Assembly (NCBI GenBank): GCA_018334735.1
Contig: JAGXLK010000123.1
Coordinates: 1 to 6,799, forward strand
Direction of reading: 5' to 3'
DNA length: 6,799 nucleotides
Source of the DNA: Planctomycetota bacterium
Lineage (GTDB): Bacteria > Planctomycetota > Brocadiia > SM23-32
Shown here one piece after another: positions 6,182-6,799 of the stretch. The notes under the pieces were generated by a model. It searched no databases. It saw only the letters and a list, made by a program, of their open reading frames with translations, and was not told where the DNA came from. Positions within the stretch are counted from its first letter, which is position 1; every line of letters starts with the position of its first letter. A program made the translations under genes and the position numbers.

Positions 6182-6799
6182 TCACCCTGCCTTATCCTCG
6201 TGCCTTCGGTGCCTCCGCTTGAACAGTTGCGGATTCACTTCTTCGAACTTGTTGACCAGTTTATCGAAAAGAAATATTTCGCCTTTCTTGAGGTATATGT
6301 AACCGCCGAGGGAAGCCAGAAAGGCTCCTATGGTGTTGAGTACCAAATCCCACATCGTATCATAAATTACAAGCCGTGTACTTCCATATTGGATAACTTC
6401 TTCAATGGTTCTGGTACGTTGCATATTAACTTGGGTAAAATAGGTGTCAGTCGCGAATTCCAATATTTCCCAAACGGTTCCCATTGCAACTGCAAAGCAA
6501 AACGAAAAGAGGACTATAAGGGAAGGCTTTGCCTCCAACTTCCCACTTTTGTGAAGGACATACAGAATCATAAAACCCGCAAAGCCCAGTGCAATTCCAG
6601 AGAAACTGTGCATCATCGAATCCCACCAGCGGAAACGTGCATACCATTCCCTGGCCATCCCCAGAAAAAGGGCCGCATATACGAAGAGGACAATCATAAT
6701 TTGGATCTCTCCCGGAAGGTTGATCCTGTAGTTCCTCTTCATAAATAAAGGGAGAAAGGAAAGTAGCAATGAAAGGGAACTGACGAATAGCGGCATCCA
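6182..6799 (-). CDS. DUF2238 (YjdF-like) integral membrane protein, probably 5' partial
   Basis: A minus-strand frame with TGA at 6182-6184 and 204 residues from an ATG at 6794-6796. The codon before that ATG is still open at the window edge, so the true start may lie outside. Hydrophobic segments lie at about 3-18, 31-47, 65-82, 91-108 and 150-168. Polar residues conserved in the family fall within or beside these helices: W58 and D59 with H63 in 'WWDSMMHSFSG', W109 and E110 in 'GTVWEILEF', D117, and D146, D150 and N154 in 'DTMWDLVLNTIGA'. This pattern identifies the DUF2238 family (Pfam PF09997), which includes E. coli YjdF. The family's biochemical role is not established; the buried acidic and His residues might bind a metal or carry out membrane chemistry, which is inference. 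The C-terminus, 'KFEEVNPQLF' and then a basic tail, looks complete. The gene ends about 60 bases from heptad array B and shows no functional link to the kinase. Confidence 0.85.
   Translation of the reverse strand, partial: WMPLFVSSLSLLLSFLPLFMKRNYRINLPGEIQIMIVLFVYAALFLGMAREWYARFRWWDSMMHSFSGIALGFAGFMILYVLHKSGKLEAKPSLIVLFSFCFAVAMGTVWEILEFATDTYFTQVNMQRTRTIEEVIQYGSTRLVIYDTMWDLVLNTIGAFLASLGGYIYLKKGEIFLFDKLVNKFEEVNPQLFKRRHRRHEDKAG

Noticed and set aside
6200..6748. Plus-strand frame of 182 codons
   Set aside because: It is antisense to the DUF2238 gene, which has clear helices and conserved polar residues.

Overview
The window reads as ordinary-density bacterial DNA from the PVC superphylum or a neighbour (Planctomycetota, Lentisphaerota, Verrucomicrobiota or Hydrogenedentota-like). 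This is an inference from protein types. The main evidence is a Hanks-type Ser/Thr kinase with a DWG magnesium loop, the juxtamembrane helical region typical of planctomycete-type kinases, one membrane helix, a coiled coil and TPR-like repeats, and a C-terminal run of 21-residue leucine-rich repeats of the 'xDISPLKGMP' type. A sialidase-like (BNR-type) protein end also fits. No rRNA, tRNA, CRISPR array or complete insertion sequence was seen.

Layout: (1) Bases 1-380, plus strand: the last 125 codons of a sialidase/BNR-like protein. (2) 377-1735, minus: a complete 12-helix MFS transporter whose stop codon overlaps that of the sialidase-like gene tail to tail. (3) 1895-2023, minus: a 42-codon reading frame with a strong ribosome binding site that matches the N-terminus of DUF4282 membrane proteins but stops after the first helix, probably a truncated gene. 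(4) 2147-2605, minus: a GNAT acetyltransferase. (5) 2606-3153: about 550 bases with no convincing gene, including a stretch open on both strands. (6) 3154-5844, minus: the long kinase-LRR protein, which has lost its ATP-binding N-lobe. (7) 5845-6181: a spacer holding two different 7-bp tandem repeat arrays and two short palindromes. (8) 6182-6799, minus: a DUF2238 (YjdF-like) membrane protein that may run off the window edge.

The genes do not form a tight operon. From 377 to 6799 everything is on the minus strand, but the gaps are 120-550 bases and the functions do not obviously connect. The most notable feature is the kinase. Its reading frame is intact for about 2.7 kb, yet homology begins abruptly at the 'LDHPNIVPIHDLG' segment, and a heptanucleotide tandem array sits exactly at that breakpoint. 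With the broken DUF4282 gene and the long empty spacers, this suggests a locus reshaped by repeat-associated rearrangement, or a contig joined wrongly at a dispersed repeat. No wholly new defence or metabolic system is visible.
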